Shown: positions 33,167 through 42,804, counted from the first letter of the stretch. The stretch: DNA of 64,000 nt from DASUPK01 sp963736685 (GCA_963736685.1 CAVTPZ010000017.1:124001-188000); one strand, 5' to 3'. The notes: generated by a model from the letters alone, not told the origin. Made by a program: numbers and translations.

Positions 33167-34114
33167 GTGCGGTTCCTGCCCGACGAACGCCTGTACTGGG
33201 ATGCCGATCACTGCCTGCGCTTCCTCCGCGGGCTGGAGACGCCGGACGAAGAGGACGCCCCGACGGGTGAGCTCTACCACCTGTACTGGTCCGGGCCGAT
33301 CACGAACAAGCATGCCTTCGCCATCAAGTCGCTGCTCGCGACGCAGAGGCATCGCGGGGAGGTGTGTCTCTGGCTGGACGCGGAGAATGGCTACCCGGGG
33401 CACGAACGAAACGAGGCCCTGCAACCCCTCCTCCCCGAGATCTCCGTGAGGCCGTTCGATCCGGTGCTCGAGTGTCGCGATACCCCGATCGAGGACAGAA
33501 CCGATCTTCAGGAGCACCCGTCTCCCCTCGAGCGGGCGAATCTCCTTCGCCTCGTCACCCTCTACAAGCACGGCGGGGTCTACCTCGATCTGGACACGAT
33601 GCTCCTCCGCGATCTGAGCGACCTGTTCGACCAGCCGTTCATGACCGAGGACTTCACCTACCGCTGGTCCGCCGACCTCCCGTACGGAAACAATGCCGTC
33701 CTGCGCTTCCGGCGGGGATCCGAGAACGCGTGGAAGCTGCTCGAGCGGAGCGCCAAGGAGGGGTCGTGCAATCCGAGAGTGGTGCTTCGGTTCGACGGTG
33801 CGGAGGAGATCGATCTGACCGTCCTGCCGTGTCCGTTCTTCGACCCCCTCTGGCCCCACGCCGATGGGAAGAGCCGGCTCGAGAACGCGCCCTTCGACGG
33901 GTTCGACGGCTTCTTCCGCAAGTTCGGCTGGCGCTTCCGCCCCGGCCAGGACGCTGACTCCTATCGCGATTTCTTCCCGGGTGCGTTCGCCTACCACTGG
34001 CACAACGGTTGGGACGCCCGCGAGCACGAGCATTCCTATTTCGGGCGGTTCGCCCAGGAGCTGGACGCGGAGCTGAGGAGTCGCAGGCCCGGGACCGCGG
34101 AGGCCGTCGCGTAG
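33167..34114 (+). CDS. Glycosyltransferase with DXD motif (Gly_transf_sug-type)
   Basis: The product has the GT-A type core YKHGGVYLDLDTMLLRDL, where the DLD provides metal and nucleotide-sugar binding, preceded by LERANLLRLVTL. This is the signature of the Och1/capsular mannosyl- or galactosyltransferase-like group. The start is uncertain: the frame is open upstream to 33020 but that part overlaps the divergent transporter start; GTG 33167 begins RFLPDERLYWDADHC. No ribosome site is clear. Confidence 0.8.
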   Translation: MRFLPDERLYWDADHCLRFLRGLETPDEEDAPTGELYHLYWSGPITNKHAFAIKSLLATQRHRGEVCLWLDAENGYPGHERNEALQPLLPEISVRPFDPVLECRDTPIEDRTDLQEHPSPLERANLLRLVTLYKHGGVYLDLDTMLLRDLSDLFDQPFMTEDFTYRWSADLPYGNNAVLRFRRGSENAWKLLERSAKEGSCNPRVVLRFDGAEEIDLTVLPCPFFDPLWPHADGKSRLENAPFDGFDGFFRKFGWRFRPGQDADSYRDFFPGAFAYHWHNGWDAREHEHSYFGRFAQELDAELRSRRPGTAEAVA

Positions 34115-35443
34115 CTATTCGCCGCGAGCGGCGTTGACCAGCCGTGGCGGCGGCGTGATCGTCTTGGCGAGCACAAAGATGCTCTCCGCCTGGGAGACGC
34201 TGATCGGCGCGGGGATGGGGTCTCCGCTCTGAGTGATCGAGAAGCTGCCGACGATGCCGTCGCGGACACGGGTCTGGAAGAGCGATGAGATCACGCCCGA
34301 GCGGTTCCCGCTGCCGGACTGGATCGCGGGCATCAGCACCTCGGCCGCCTGCCCCGCGTAGGGGGCGAAGAGCTCCAGCGGCTCGTCGCCGATCTGCGAC
34401 TTGATCTCCTTGACGAAGGCCGAGCCCTCGCCGGTGAGGCTGCTCGGCACCTTACCCGGGAGGCTGGCGTACATCCCCCTGCTGGCAGCGCCCGCCTGGT
34501 CGATCGTGCCCTGCTGTGCGAAGCCGTCGGGCGCGAGCAGCTTGACCGGGCCGTCATTCGGCCCGAGCACCGAGACCTTGTCCTTGATGATCTGCCCGCC
34601 GTTCTGCTCCAGCAGGCCGGCGAGCAGGACGGCGTCGGCTCCGGTGGCCTTCACCTTCCCCATCAGGGCCGCGTAGCTCCTCGCCTTCGGGTCCCACTGC
34701 TCGACGCCGGCGATGTTCATGGCGAGCGAGCGAGCGGCCCCCTCGAAGGTGTCGGCCTGACCCTTGCTTGTCGGGTCGTCGGCGGCGACCAGGATGTAGG
34801 GGTTCCGCGTGCCCTGTTCCTTGGCGAAGGTGGCGAGGCCCGCCATCTGCACCGCATCGTTCGGGACGACCCGGATGTAGTTGCGCCTGCCGGACGGGTA
34901 GTAGACGCTGGGCTCGTCCGGCTTGCAGATGCTGCCCGGCTCGGTCAGGCAGACGAAGGTATTCCCGGGAGAGACCATCGCCAGACCACCCCCAGGGGCC
35001 CTGTTGAGGATCGGGATCTCGACTGCGGCGCAGCCAGAGTTGTAGGTGCCGATCACGCCGATCACGTCGGGGTTGCCCGCGTAGGCCCGAGCATTGGACC
35101 GGCAGAGGTCCTCGTCCCACTCGCCGGTGGAGGCGAGCGAGTCATCGCAGGCTTGGAAGGCGACCTCCGTCGTTCCGGCGAGCCAGCCCTTGCGTGCCAT
35201 CTCCTGGACGATCGCGTCGTTCATCTGCTTCGAGCGCTCGGCGGAGTCGCCCTGGAGGGGCAGATCGGAGACGATCAGCTTCTCGGCCTTGCCGCTGCCC
35301 GAGTACTGGACCTCGCCGCAGTTCGCATCCACCGGGGTGATGCCGCTGAGCTTCTCCTCGTCGCTGGCGCCGCAGGCGGCGAGGCCGACGGCAGCCACGA
35401 TCGCGACCAGCGCAATCAGGGCGGGGACGAGACGCCGGGGCAC
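34115..35443 (-). CDS. Branched-chain amino-acid-type substrate-binding lipoprotein
   Basis: The 442-residue protein has a lipoprotein signal (LVAIVAAVGLAAC) and a type I periplasmic-binding fold: DDSLASTGEWDEDLCRSNAR, VIGVIGTYNSGCAAVEIPIL, NRAPGGGLAMVSPGNTFVCL, and YILVAADDPTSKGQADTF. Such proteins deliver amino acids or amides to an ABC importer; no permease or ATPase genes lie nearby, so it is an orphan. The coding region ends next to the stop of the convergent glycosyltransferase gene. Confidence 0.85.
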   Translation of the reverse strand: MPRRLVPALIALVAIVAAVGLAACGASDEEKLSGITPVDANCGEVQYSGSGKAEKLIVSDLPLQGDSAERSKQMNDAIVQEMARKGWLAGTTEVAFQACDDSLASTGEWDEDLCRSNARAYAGNPDVIGVIGTYNSGCAAVEIPILNRAPGGGLAMVSPGNTFVCLTEPGSICKPDEPSVYYPSGRRNYIRVVPNDAVQMAGLATFAKEQGTRNPYILVAADDPTSKGQADTFEGAARSLAMNIAGVEQWDPKARSYAALMGKVKATGADAVLLAGLLEQNGGQIIKDKVSVLGPNDGPVKLLAPDGFAQQGTIDQAGAASRGMYASLPGKVPSSLTGEGSAFVKEIKSQIGDEPLELFAPYAGQAAEVLMPAIQSGSGNRSGVISSLFQTRVRDGIVGSFSITQSGDPIPAPISVSQAESIFVLAKTITPPPRLVNAARGE

Positions 35444-35460
35444 CGGCGTGACCCTATTGG

Positions 35461-36465
35461 TCAGACGGCGGCCTTGGCGGCCTGACGCTCCGGTGCGATC
35501 CGGACCACATCCCAGGCGAGACCGAGCTTCTCAAGCGACCAGATCACTCCGGCGGATGGATCGATCTGGCGCTTCTTCATCCCGTGCACGGCCGAGGTCG
35601 GGAAGGCGTGGTGGCTGTTGTGCCATGCCTCGCCGAAGGTCGGGATCGCAAGCCAGGCCAGATTTCGTGACTCGTCGGTGGTTTCGAAGTCTCGCTTGCC
35701 GAACATGTGGCAGAGCGAGTTGATCGAGTAGGTGACGTGGTGCAGGAACATCATCCGCACTGCGCCTCCCCAGAGCAATCCGGTGACACCCGCCATGACG
35801 GTGCCGCCGATCGCCCAGCCGAGGAAGAAGGCGGCGATGAACCCGCCGATGGCCCAGAGCAGGAAGGTCCGGTCCACGTAACTGACGATCGGATCCTTCA
35901 GCAGGTCCGGGGCGAAGCGCTCCTTCGAGCCGCGCTGAGTATGGATGAAGAGCCAGCCGACGTGGGCGTGGAAGAGCCCCTTGACCTGGGCCCAGGGCCC
36001 CTCTCCATACCCGACGTGCGGGCTGTGCGGATCGCCCTCCTCATCGGAGAAGGCGTGGTGCTTGCGGTGGTCCGCGACCCAGGAGATGATCGGACCCTCG
36101 ACCGCGGCCGAGCCGAGTACGGCGAGAACCGCACGGGTTCGAGGGCCCGTTTTGAAGCTTCGGTGTGTGAAGAGGCGATGGAAGCCGACCGTGATCCCGA
36201 AGCCCGTCGGGATGTAGAGCAGTGCGAAGACGATGAGATCGCTCCAGCGCAGCCAGCTTCCCGCAAGCTGCCAGGCGACGATGCCCAGCAGCAGGAAGGG
36301 GATGACCGTGAGCGCGCCCGTGATGATCCGGTCGCGGGTCTCGTTGGCGACGGGCTGGACATCTCGCGCGAGCGGGACACGAGGCCTCCGGGCTGGTGAG
36401 GGCGGCACCGCTGTAGCGGACGGGCCGGTGGTGGGCGCTGTCACTCCGGCGGCAACGTCCGACAT
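35461..36465 (-). CDS. Acyl-CoA/fatty-acid desaturase (delta-9 type)
   Basis: The 334-residue protein has four membrane helices and the three histidine boxes of the diiron centre: HRLFTH (about residue 96), HRKHH (about 133) and HNSHH (about 290). It introduces a cis double bond into saturated acyl chains at the membrane. AAAGGAG supports ATG 36465 instead of the longer frame. A divergent cyclopropane synthase gene follows 160 bases away, which can use the same double bond as substrate. Confidence 0.9.
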   Translation of the reverse strand: MSDVAAGVTAPTTGPSATAVPPSPARRPRVPLARDVQPVANETRDRIITGALTVIPFLLLGIVAWQLAGSWLRWSDLIVFALLYIPTGFGITVGFHRLFTHRSFKTGPRTRAVLAVLGSAAVEGPIISWVADHRKHHAFSDEEGDPHSPHVGYGEGPWAQVKGLFHAHVGWLFIHTQRGSKERFAPDLLKDPIVSYVDRTFLLWAIGGFIAAFFLGWAIGGTVMAGVTGLLWGGAVRMMFLHHVTYSINSLCHMFGKRDFETTDESRNLAWLAIPTFGEAWHNSHHAFPTSAVHGMKKRQIDPSAGVIWSLEKLGLAWDVVRIAPERQAAKAAV

Positions 36466-36627
36466 GAGGTCTCCTTTGGTTGGTCCTGACCGAGCCAATC
36501 CGACTCTTGTCGTCGCGACTCGAGTCCCGGTGAGCGGGACAGACCCTAGCGGCATTCGTTAAGCGATTGGTGAGCAATTCGGCTCCCCTAACAGGAAGTG
36601 AGTCTCCAGCCTCGCTAGTGTCGGCTC

Positions 36628-37857
36628 ATGGCAACCGAGCCCCTCGTCCAGGAGATCGAGCGCGCCTTCCCGGAGCGCCCGTTCACGATCGAATTGTGGG
36701 ACGGATCGAAGCTCCCGTCCACCAACGGCGACGGCCCGACTTTCAGGGCGCGCTCACAGGATGCGCTCGCCTACGCGGTCGCCGCGCCCGGCCAGCTCGG
36801 CCTCGGGCGCGCCTACGTCTCAGGCGAGATCGAGATCGACGACATCGACAAGGTCATCGACGTCCTGAATGAGTGGAAGCCGCCGCCGGTCGGCGCGGCG
36901 GCCAAGGCTCGGCTGATCGCGGCGGCGCTGCGGGCTGCCGGCGTTCGCCGTCCCCCGCCCCCTCCCAAGGCCGAGCTCCACCTCCGCGGGCGAAAGCACA
37001 CCACCGAGCGGGATCGCGAGGCGGTCCGCCACCACTACGACGTCGGCAACGAGTTCTTCTCGCTCTTCCTCGACGAGTCGATGACCTACTCGTGCGCTTT
37101 CTTCTCCCGCGTGCCGCCACGGAAGGGGTTCCGCCGCGAGCCGCCGACGCTCGCGGAGGCACAGGACGCCAAGCGCGAGCTCGTCTGCACGAAGCTCGCC
37201 CTCGAGCCCGGCCAGCGGGTGCTGGACGTCGGCTGCGGGTGGGGCAGCTTCGTGATCCACGCGGCGCAGCGGTATGGCGTCGAGGCGGTCGGGATCACGC
37301 TGTCTGAGAACCAGGCCGTGCTCGCCCGCCAGAAGGTCGCGGAGGCCGGCGTCGACGACAAGGTAGAGATCCGGGTCCAGGACTACCGCGAGCTCGCCGG
37401 AGAGAACTTCGACGCCATCGCCTCGATCGGGATGGTCGAGCACGTCGGCGAGTCCCAAATCGATGTCTACGCCGAGCAGCTCGCCTCGATGCTGCGTCCG
37501 GGCGGCCGGTTGCTCAACCACGGCATCTCACGCCTGCGCCACGGCAACATCGAGGGCGGGGCGTTCTCGGAGCGCTACGTCTTCCCCGACGGTGAGACCA
37601 CTCACGTCTCCAGGGTGATTCTCGCCCTGGAGCGAGCAGGATTCATCGTCCAGCATGTGGAGGAGTTCGGCGCCGACTACGCCGAGACGCTCCGCCATTG
37701 GATCCGCAACCTCGACGAGCACATCGAGCGGGCCGAGGAGCTTGCCGGCCCCGAGCGGCTACGGGTCTGGCGCCTCTACATGCGCGCGGCGCGGAACGGC
37801 TTCGAGATCGACTTCACGTCGGTTTACCAGGTGCTCTGCCGGTTGGGCGAGAGCTAG
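36628..37857 (+). CDS. Cyclopropane-fatty-acyl-phospholipid synthase
   Basis: The 409-residue protein has the N-terminal lipid-binding part (YVSGEIEIDDIDKVID) and, in the second half, the SAM motif VLDVGCGWGSF near residue 198, HYDVGNEFFSLFLDESMTYS, and EHVGESQIDVY. This is the full CFA synthase pattern: it methylenates cis double bonds in phospholipid acyl chains. It is divergent from the desaturase gene, suggesting joint control of membrane fluidity. Confidence 0.9.
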   Translation: MATEPLVQEIERAFPERPFTIELWDGSKLPSTNGDGPTFRARSQDALAYAVAAPGQLGLGRAYVSGEIEIDDIDKVIDVLNEWKPPPVGAAAKARLIAAALRAAGVRRPPPPPKAELHLRGRKHTTERDREAVRHHYDVGNEFFSLFLDESMTYSCAFFSRVPPRKGFRREPPTLAEAQDAKRELVCTKLALEPGQRVLDVGCGWGSFVIHAAQRYGVEAVGITLSENQAVLARQKVAEAGVDDKVEIRVQDYRELAGENFDAIASIGMVEHVGESQIDVYAEQLASMLRPGGRLLNHGISRLRHGNIEGGAFSERYVFPDGETTHVSRVILALERAGFIVQHVEEFGADYAETLRHWIRNLDEHIERAEELAGPERLRVWRLYMRAARNGFEIDFTSVYQVLCRLGES

Positions 37858-38017
37858 CACACCTCACGCGGATTCGGACACATCCCGGTCGCGGATTCCG
37901 TCCCCCAGGCTGCTACCGTCCCGCGCGTTAGGCCGGTGATACCGGCAAAGGTGTGCGTAGCGCTCGCGTTGTTGCTCTCAGCTTCCTCGCGTTCGCAGCA
38001 CAGTAAGAGGAGGCGAG

Positions 38018-38224
38018 ATGCCTACCGGAACCGTCAAGTGGTTCAGCAACGACAAGGGCTACGGGTTCATCACACCCGACGATGGCTCTAACGATGTGTT
38101 CGTCCATTTCAGCTCGATCGAGGGGGACGGCTACCGTTCGCTCGAAGAGGGCGCGAAGGTCGAGTACGAGACCGAGCAGGGCCCGAAGGGCCCGGCCGCG
38201 ACCGGCGTCAAGCAGGTCGCGTAA
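38018..38224 (+). CDS. cspA: Cold-shock protein (CspA family)
   Basis: The 68-residue protein has both RNP motifs, KGYGFITPDD and VFVHFSSIE, starting MPTGTVKWFSNDKGYGF. It binds single-stranded RNA and melts structure in the cold. Ribosome site AAGAGGAGG is close to the ATG, and a terminator follows at 38252. The gene symbol names the family, not a proven orthologue. Confidence 0.93.
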   Translation: MPTGTVKWFSNDKGYGFITPDDGSNDVFVHFSSIEGDGYRSLEEGAKVEYETEQGPKGPAATGVKQVA

Positions 38225-38251
38225 GGGAGCCGCAAAGCTTCTGAGTCGTTG

Positions 38252-38285
38252 AAAGGGCGGTCCCTCAGGGGCCGCCCTTTCTTTT
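38252..38285 (+). terminator. Terminator after cspA
   Basis: AAAGGGCGG and CCGCCCTTT form a long stem around a short loop, followed by CTTTTC. It ends just before the hydrolase start. Confidence 0.75.
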
Positions 38286-38290
38286 CGGCG

Positions 38291-38965
38291 ATGAGCACCT
38301 TCTGCCTGATCCACGGCGCCTGGCACGAGCCCTCGTGCTGGGATGAGCTGACGCCACTCCTGATGGACCGCGGTCATCGGGTCGTCACGCCGGACCTGCC
38401 GCTGCAGGATCCGAACGCCGGCTTCGACGAGCGCATCCGCCCGGCCCTCGATGCGATCGACGGCGTCGACGGCCCGCTGGTGATCGTCGGGCACTCACAG
38501 GGAACCGCCTACTCGTCGCTGGTCGCGGCGGCGAATCCGGACTCACTGCTCGTGCACCTATGTCCAAGGCTGGGAGGTTTCGAGCCGCCGCCCGGTGCGC
38601 CGGACGCCTTCCGGCACGGAATCCCCTTTCCGGAGACCACCCCCGACGGCACCAGCGTGTGGCCGGAGGCCGTGGCCTTGGAGGCGCTCTACGGGCGCGT
38701 GCCGCCGCCGAGGAAGAGCATGCTCGCCGGCCGGTTGCGGCCGATGGCCATGCCGCGGGACGAGTATCCCCTCGACGCTCCTCCCGGCAACCCCGCCGTC
38801 CTCATCTACGCCGCTGACGACGAGCTCTTCGAGCCCGAGTGGGAGAGATTCATGGCCCGTGAGCTGCTCGGCGTCGAGCCGATCGAGATTCCGGGCGGGC
38901 ACTTCCCCATGGCCGAAGATCCGGAGGGCCTCGCCGAGGTCCTCAATCAAGTCGGATCGCGCTAA
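38291..38965 (+). CDS. Alpha/beta hydrolase (short esterase type)
   Basis: The 224-residue protein begins TFCLIHGAWHEPSCWDELTP and has a nucleophile elbow GHSQGT, YAADDELFEP (acid) and IPGGHFPMAEDPE (His). It is of the same short group as the damaged gene at 20118. The start ATG lies right after the cspA terminator. Confidence 0.85.
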   Translation: MSTFCLIHGAWHEPSCWDELTPLLMDRGHRVVTPDLPLQDPNAGFDERIRPALDAIDGVDGPLVIVGHSQGTAYSSLVAAANPDSLLVHLCPRLGGFEPPPGAPDAFRHGIPFPETTPDGTSVWPEAVALEALYGRVPPPRKSMLAGRLRPMAMPRDEYPLDAPPGNPAVLIYAADDELFEPEWERFMARELLGVEPIEIPGGHFPMAEDPEGLAEVLNQVGSR

Positions 38966-39834
38966 GCGCGCTTGGTTTCCGGGCGCGGCCGGATCCGGCC
39001 GCCGTACATCGGCAGCTCCGGCCCGTCCCCGTCAAGAGAGTCGAGCTGCTCCCACATCCGCGACACGCCGGCGACGCCGAAGCTGCGGACGCGCTCGACT
39101 GCGTCGAGGTCGAGAACGTCGGTGAGGAGCTCCTCTCCCCCACCCGCCTGAGCTCGGACGATGCCCTCGGGATCGACGATCATGCTGCGGCCGAGTGCCG
39201 CGGGCTGCGAGGCGTTCACGTTGACGACGTAGAGCTGGTTGAAGATGGCGTTGGCGCGGGCGGCGACCAGCTCGGCCTCACGGTCGGAGGTGGTGGTGAG
39301 GGTCGGCTGGATGATGACCTCGGCACCCAGCCAGGCGAGCTGCCGTATCACCTCCGGGAAGAAGCCGTCGTAACAGATGGCCAGGCCAATCCGGCCGATG
39401 TCGGGGATGTCGAAGGTGACGAAGCCGTCACCCGGGACCGTGTGCTCGGTCGGGCGCCACGGAAAGACCTTGCGGTAGCGGGCGAAGAGGCCGCCGTCGG
39501 GACTGATCACGATCGCCGTGTTGTGGATCTGATCGTCGTCGGCGCGCTCGTAGATCGAGCCGGCGACGATCCAGAGCCTCGACCCGCGAGCGATCTCGCC
39601 GAGTCGGTCGGTCAGCATGTCCGGCAACCGCACCGCGACCGAATCGGCATAGCCATCGCCTTCATCCAGCAGGCCGGGGACGGCCGCCAGGTGAAGCTCC
39701 GGAAGGACGAGCAGCTGGACGTGCGGGACCGCGTCGCGCACCGTCGGCGCGCGCTGCGCGAGTCGCTCAAGGGTTGCCTCCGGGTCGCGCGCCACGGGCG
39801 CCGTCTGCAGCGCGGCGATCGAGAGGGTTCGCAT
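38962..39834 (-). CDS. Carbon-nitrogen hydrolase (nitrilase superfamily)
   Basis: The 290-residue protein has the catalytic triad of the superfamily: Glu in LPELHLAA, Lys in RYRKVFPW, Cys in AICYDGFFPE. Members hydrolyse amides, nitriles or N-carbamoyl groups in the cytoplasm. It lies six bases downstream of a putrescine-type binding protein on the same strand, so a role in polyamine or agmatine-derived amide breakdown is a reasonable inference. Confidence 0.88.
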   Translation of the reverse strand: MRTLSIAALQTAPVARDPEATLERLAQRAPTVRDAVPHVQLLVLPELHLAAVPGLLDEGDGYADSVAVRLPDMLTDRLGEIARGSRLWIVAGSIYERADDDQIHNTAIVISPDGGLFARYRKVFPWRPTEHTVPGDGFVTFDIPDIGRIGLAICYDGFFPEVIRQLAWLGAEVIIQPTLTTTSDREAELVAARANAIFNQLYVVNVNASQPAALGRSMIVDPEGIVRAQAGGGEELLTDVLDLDAVERVRSFGVAGVSRMWEQLDSLDGDGPELPMYGGRIRPRPETKRA

Positions 39835-39839
39835 GACCT

Positions 39840-40958
39840 TCAGCCCGTGATGACCTGCTCGAAGGCCTTGGTGATCCGGTCGCCCATCGGACCCGCGAGC
39901 ACCGGCTCGTAGGTGCAGTTCTTCGTGTACTCGGTGCTCGGGAAGATCAGCGGGTCCTTGGCAAGCTCGGGGTCAGTCTTCTCGAAAATCTGCTTGACGC
40001 CGGCGACCGGCGTGACGTAATTCACCCAGCGGGCGATCTGCGCCTGGTTCTGCGGGTCATAGACGTAGTTCATGAACTTCTCCGCCGCCTGCGGGTCCGA
40101 GGCGCCACGCGGAATCTCCATGCTCGTCGACCAGAACATGCAGCCCTCCTTGGGCATGACGAACCTGATGTTCGGGTTGTCCGCCTGGAGCTGGACTGCG
40201 TCACCCGACCAACCGAGGGCGATCGCGATGTCGCCATTCGAGAGACCGCGGATGTAGTCGTTGCCGGTGAAGGCCCGGATCTGCCCGGAGTCCTTCTCCT
40301 GCTTGATCTTTTCCACCGCGGACATCCACTGCTCCTCAGTCGCCTTCTCCGGGTCAATGCCCATGCACTTCAGGGTCATCGGCACCGAGTCGCGGAGCTC
40401 GGTCAACATCGTCACCTCGCCCTTGTACTTCGGATCGAAGAGATCGCAGATCGAGGTGACGTCGGGGGCGAGGTCGGTGTTGACTATCAGGCCGGTCATG
40501 CCGGCCTGCCAGGGGACGGTGAAGTCGCGGTTCGGATCGGCGGGCGGGTGACGCAGCTGCGGGATCAGATTCTTCTCGACGTTCGGGATCTGGCTCTTGT
40601 CGAGCTTGTAGAGGTACCCGAGGTCATACATCCGCTTCGCCAGCCAGTCGCTGACCGTGATCATGTCGCGACCCCCGGTCTGGCCGTGGGCGAGCAGCGG
40701 TTGGATCTTGGCAAAGAACTCGGCGTTGTCGTTGATGTCCTCGAGCCACTTCGTCTGGATCCCGGTCTCATCGGAGAATTGGGCGACGGTGCCGTTCTTC
40801 CCGGGGTCGACGTAGAGCGGCCACTGGGAGATAGTCAGGGAGTTACCCGCCGCGCCGCTCGGAACGACTGTCACGTTGGCCGTACTGGTCGAGCCCTCGA
40901 TCCCAGTGCCGCCACAGGCGGCAATGCCGGCGCCGAGGGCGAGGGGCCGCGACGACAA
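39840..40958 (-). CDS. Spermidine/putrescine-type ABC substrate-binding lipoprotein
   Basis: The protein has the PotD-like fold: NSLTISQWPLYVDPGKNGTV, GRDMITVSDWLAKRMYDLGY, VPWQAGMTGLIVNTDLAPD, and SNGDIAIALGWSGDAVQLQ. The N-terminus is odd: only about 14 residues precede a lipobox-like GIAAC, with a TTG start and an upstream stop, so the usual Arg-rich n-region is missing. A frameshift near 40950-40970 may hide it. No permease or ATPase gene is next to it. Confidence 0.82.
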   Translation of the reverse strand: MSSRPLALGAGIAACGGTGIEGSTSTANVTVVPSGAAGNSLTISQWPLYVDPGKNGTVAQFSDETGIQTKWLEDINDNAEFFAKIQPLLAHGQTGGRDMITVSDWLAKRMYDLGYLYKLDKSQIPNVEKNLIPQLRHPPADPNRDFTVPWQAGMTGLIVNTDLAPDVTSICDLFDPKYKGEVTMLTELRDSVPMTLKCMGIDPEKATEEQWMSAVEKIKQEKDSGQIRAFTGNDYIRGLSNGDIAIALGWSGDAVQLQADNPNIRFVMPKEGCMFWSTSMEIPRGASDPQAAEKFMNYVYDPQNQAQIARWVNYVTPVAGVKQIFEKTDPELAKDPLIFPSTEYTKNCTYEPVLAGPMGDRITKAFEQVITG

Positions 40959-41076
40959 GGGAAATGAGGCGTGTCAGTTCTTTGAATTGGATTCGAAGAA
41001 CTTACCGCAAAGGGACGCGACGATGCGTACAAGTCGCTCCGCGGGTTCATCAAGTTCGTCGGATACCGTTCAGTCC

Positions 41077-41709
41077 ATGAGACCGCGCCGCCAGGACCAG
41101 CGCCGCCGCCAGCTCGTCGAGGCCGCCCGCCGCGTACTGCTCGAGCGCGGCGCCGTCGGATTGCGCGTGAAGGACGTCGCCGAGCGCACCGGCCTCGCCC
41201 CATCCACCGTCCTCTACTACTACCCCGAGATCGCCGACCTGCTCCTCGAGGTGGGAAGCGCGGCGATGAGCCGCTACGCGGAGCGGCGGGCGGAGGCGGT
41301 GCGCGCGATGGACGAACCGGTCGGGCGGCTGCGCCTGGCGATTCACCTCGGCATCCCAAGCGGTCCCGACGATGAGGAGAGCCGCCTGCTCTACGAGATC
41401 GACGCGCTCACCGGCACCAGCTCCGCCTTCGATGCCCTCAGCGCCGGCTTCTTCGATCGCCAGGTCGCCCTGTACGAGGGAATTCTCGAGGCGGGACGTG
41501 CAGCCGCCGACTTCGAGCTCGGCGCCCCCGCGCCCCGTCTGGCGCGCGGGCTGGTGGCGATGGAGGACGGCCTCGGCCTCCAGGTGGTGATCGGCCACCC
41601 CGCGATCGGCTCCAAGGACGCGGAGGCGATTCTGCTCGATTACGCGCGAGCCGCGACGGGCGCGGATCTCAGCTCGGTAGAGCTCTCCGCGGTCGCTAGC
41701 GGTGCTTGA
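41077..41709 (+). CDS. TetR-family transcriptional regulator
   Basis: The 210-residue protein has the N-terminal TetR helix-turn-helix (RRQLVEAARRVLLERGAVGL, then APSTVLYYYPE) and a helical ligand domain with LRLAIHLGIPSG. It is divergent from the polyamine binding-protein gene 118 bases away, so it probably controls that pair. The 3' end overlaps the convergent aldo/keto reductase gene by 14 bases. Confidence 0.87.
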   Translation: MRPRRQDQRRRQLVEAARRVLLERGAVGLRVKDVAERTGLAPSTVLYYYPEIADLLLEVGSAAMSRYAERRAEAVRAMDEPVGRLRLAIHLGIPSGPDDEESRLLYEIDALTGTSSAFDALSAGFFDRQVALYEGILEAGRAAADFELGAPAPRLARGLVAMEDGLGLQVVIGHPAIGSKDAEAILLDYARAATGADLSSVELSAVASGA

Positions 41710-42688
41710 CGCCCTCTTCGACGAAGTTCGCCCGGCGCGGCTCCGTGACGGCCACGCCGTCGAGCGCCTGATCGATCGCGTCGAGTGTGTCCTGCGAAAG
41801 CTCGACGCCGGCGGCATCCGCGTTGTCGAAGACCTGCTGAGGGCGAGAGGCTCCGATGATGCAGCTGGCGACGTTCTGCTTCCGGAGAATCCAGGCCAGG
41901 GCCATCGTGGCCATGCTGAGCCCGGCGCTCTCGGCGACCGGGATCAGCTTCTGGGCCGCCTCCAGCACCTCGTCGGACATGTAGCGGCTCATCGCCCAGT
42001 TCATCGCGTCGGACGCCATGCGCGAGTCCGTGGGGACCGGCTCGCCGGGCTTGTACTTGCCGGTCAAGACCCCCTGGGCGAGCGGCGACCAGACGATCTG
42101 CGAGATGCCGTGCTTCTCGCAGAACGGGATCAATTCCGCTTCGGGGGCGCGCCAGATCATGTTGTACTGCGGCTGGGATGACACCCAATCCCTGGTGTTC
42201 GGCACGTCGAGCCCGGCCTGGATCTGCTCGACGGTCCATTCGCTGAAGCCGATCTCCCGAGCCTTGCCGGCCTCGCAGACCTCGGTGAGCGCCTCCATCG
42301 TCTCCTCGATCGGGGTTTCGGGATCCGGGCGGTGGCACTGATAGAGGTCGACGTAGTCGGTCTGAAGTCGCTCGAGAGACTTGTCGATCTGCTTGTGGAT
42401 CTGCTCGCGGGAGAGCCCACGGTCGGTGTCCGACATCGGGAAGAAGACCTTGGTGGCGAGCACGTAGCTCGAGCGGTCGAAGTCCTTGAGCACCTCGCCC
42501 CAGGCTGCCTCGGCCGCACCGCTGCCGTAGACATTGGCGGTATCGAAGAAGTTGATGCCTGCCTCGAAGGCGGCCTTGGTGCACGCCTCGGTCTGCTCGC
42601 GCTCCACCCCGGCCCCGAAGGTGAGCCAGGAGCCGAGGGAGATCTCCGAGACCTCGATGTCCGAGCTGCCGAGCTTGCGGAACTCCAT
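41696..42688 (-). CDS. Aldo/keto reductase (potassium-channel beta-subunit-like subgroup)
   Basis: The 330-residue TIM-barrel protein starts MEFRKLGSSDIEVSEISLGS and has the catalytic Asp in FFDTANVYG, Tyr four residues on, Lys in VLATKVFF and His in LYQCHRPD. NADPH binding is in WSPLAQGVLTGKY and IIGASRPQQV. It reduces aldehydes or ketones. The start at 42688 is preferred over a 25-codon extension that does not match the family. Confidence 0.9.
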   Translation of the reverse strand: MEFRKLGSSDIEVSEISLGSWLTFGAGVEREQTEACTKAAFEAGINFFDTANVYGSGAAEAAWGEVLKDFDRSSYVLATKVFFPMSDTDRGLSREQIHKQIDKSLERLQTDYVDLYQCHRPDPETPIEETMEALTEVCEAGKAREIGFSEWTVEQIQAGLDVPNTRDWVSSQPQYNMIWRAPEAELIPFCEKHGISQIVWSPLAQGVLTGKYKPGEPVPTDSRMASDAMNWAMSRYMSDEVLEAAQKLIPVAESAGLSMATMALAWILRKQNVASCIIGASRPQQVFDNADAAGVELSQDTLDAIDQALDGVAVTEPRRANFVEEGVKHR

Positions 42689-42804
42689 GACAGCCACCCT
42701 ACCCGGGCGCTTCCGCCGGCAACCCATGCCTCGCGCATAAACGGCTGGGATCCGGGCATGCATTGGGTATGCCAGTCAGCGGATCCAAGGAGGGGTCTAC
42801 GGAA

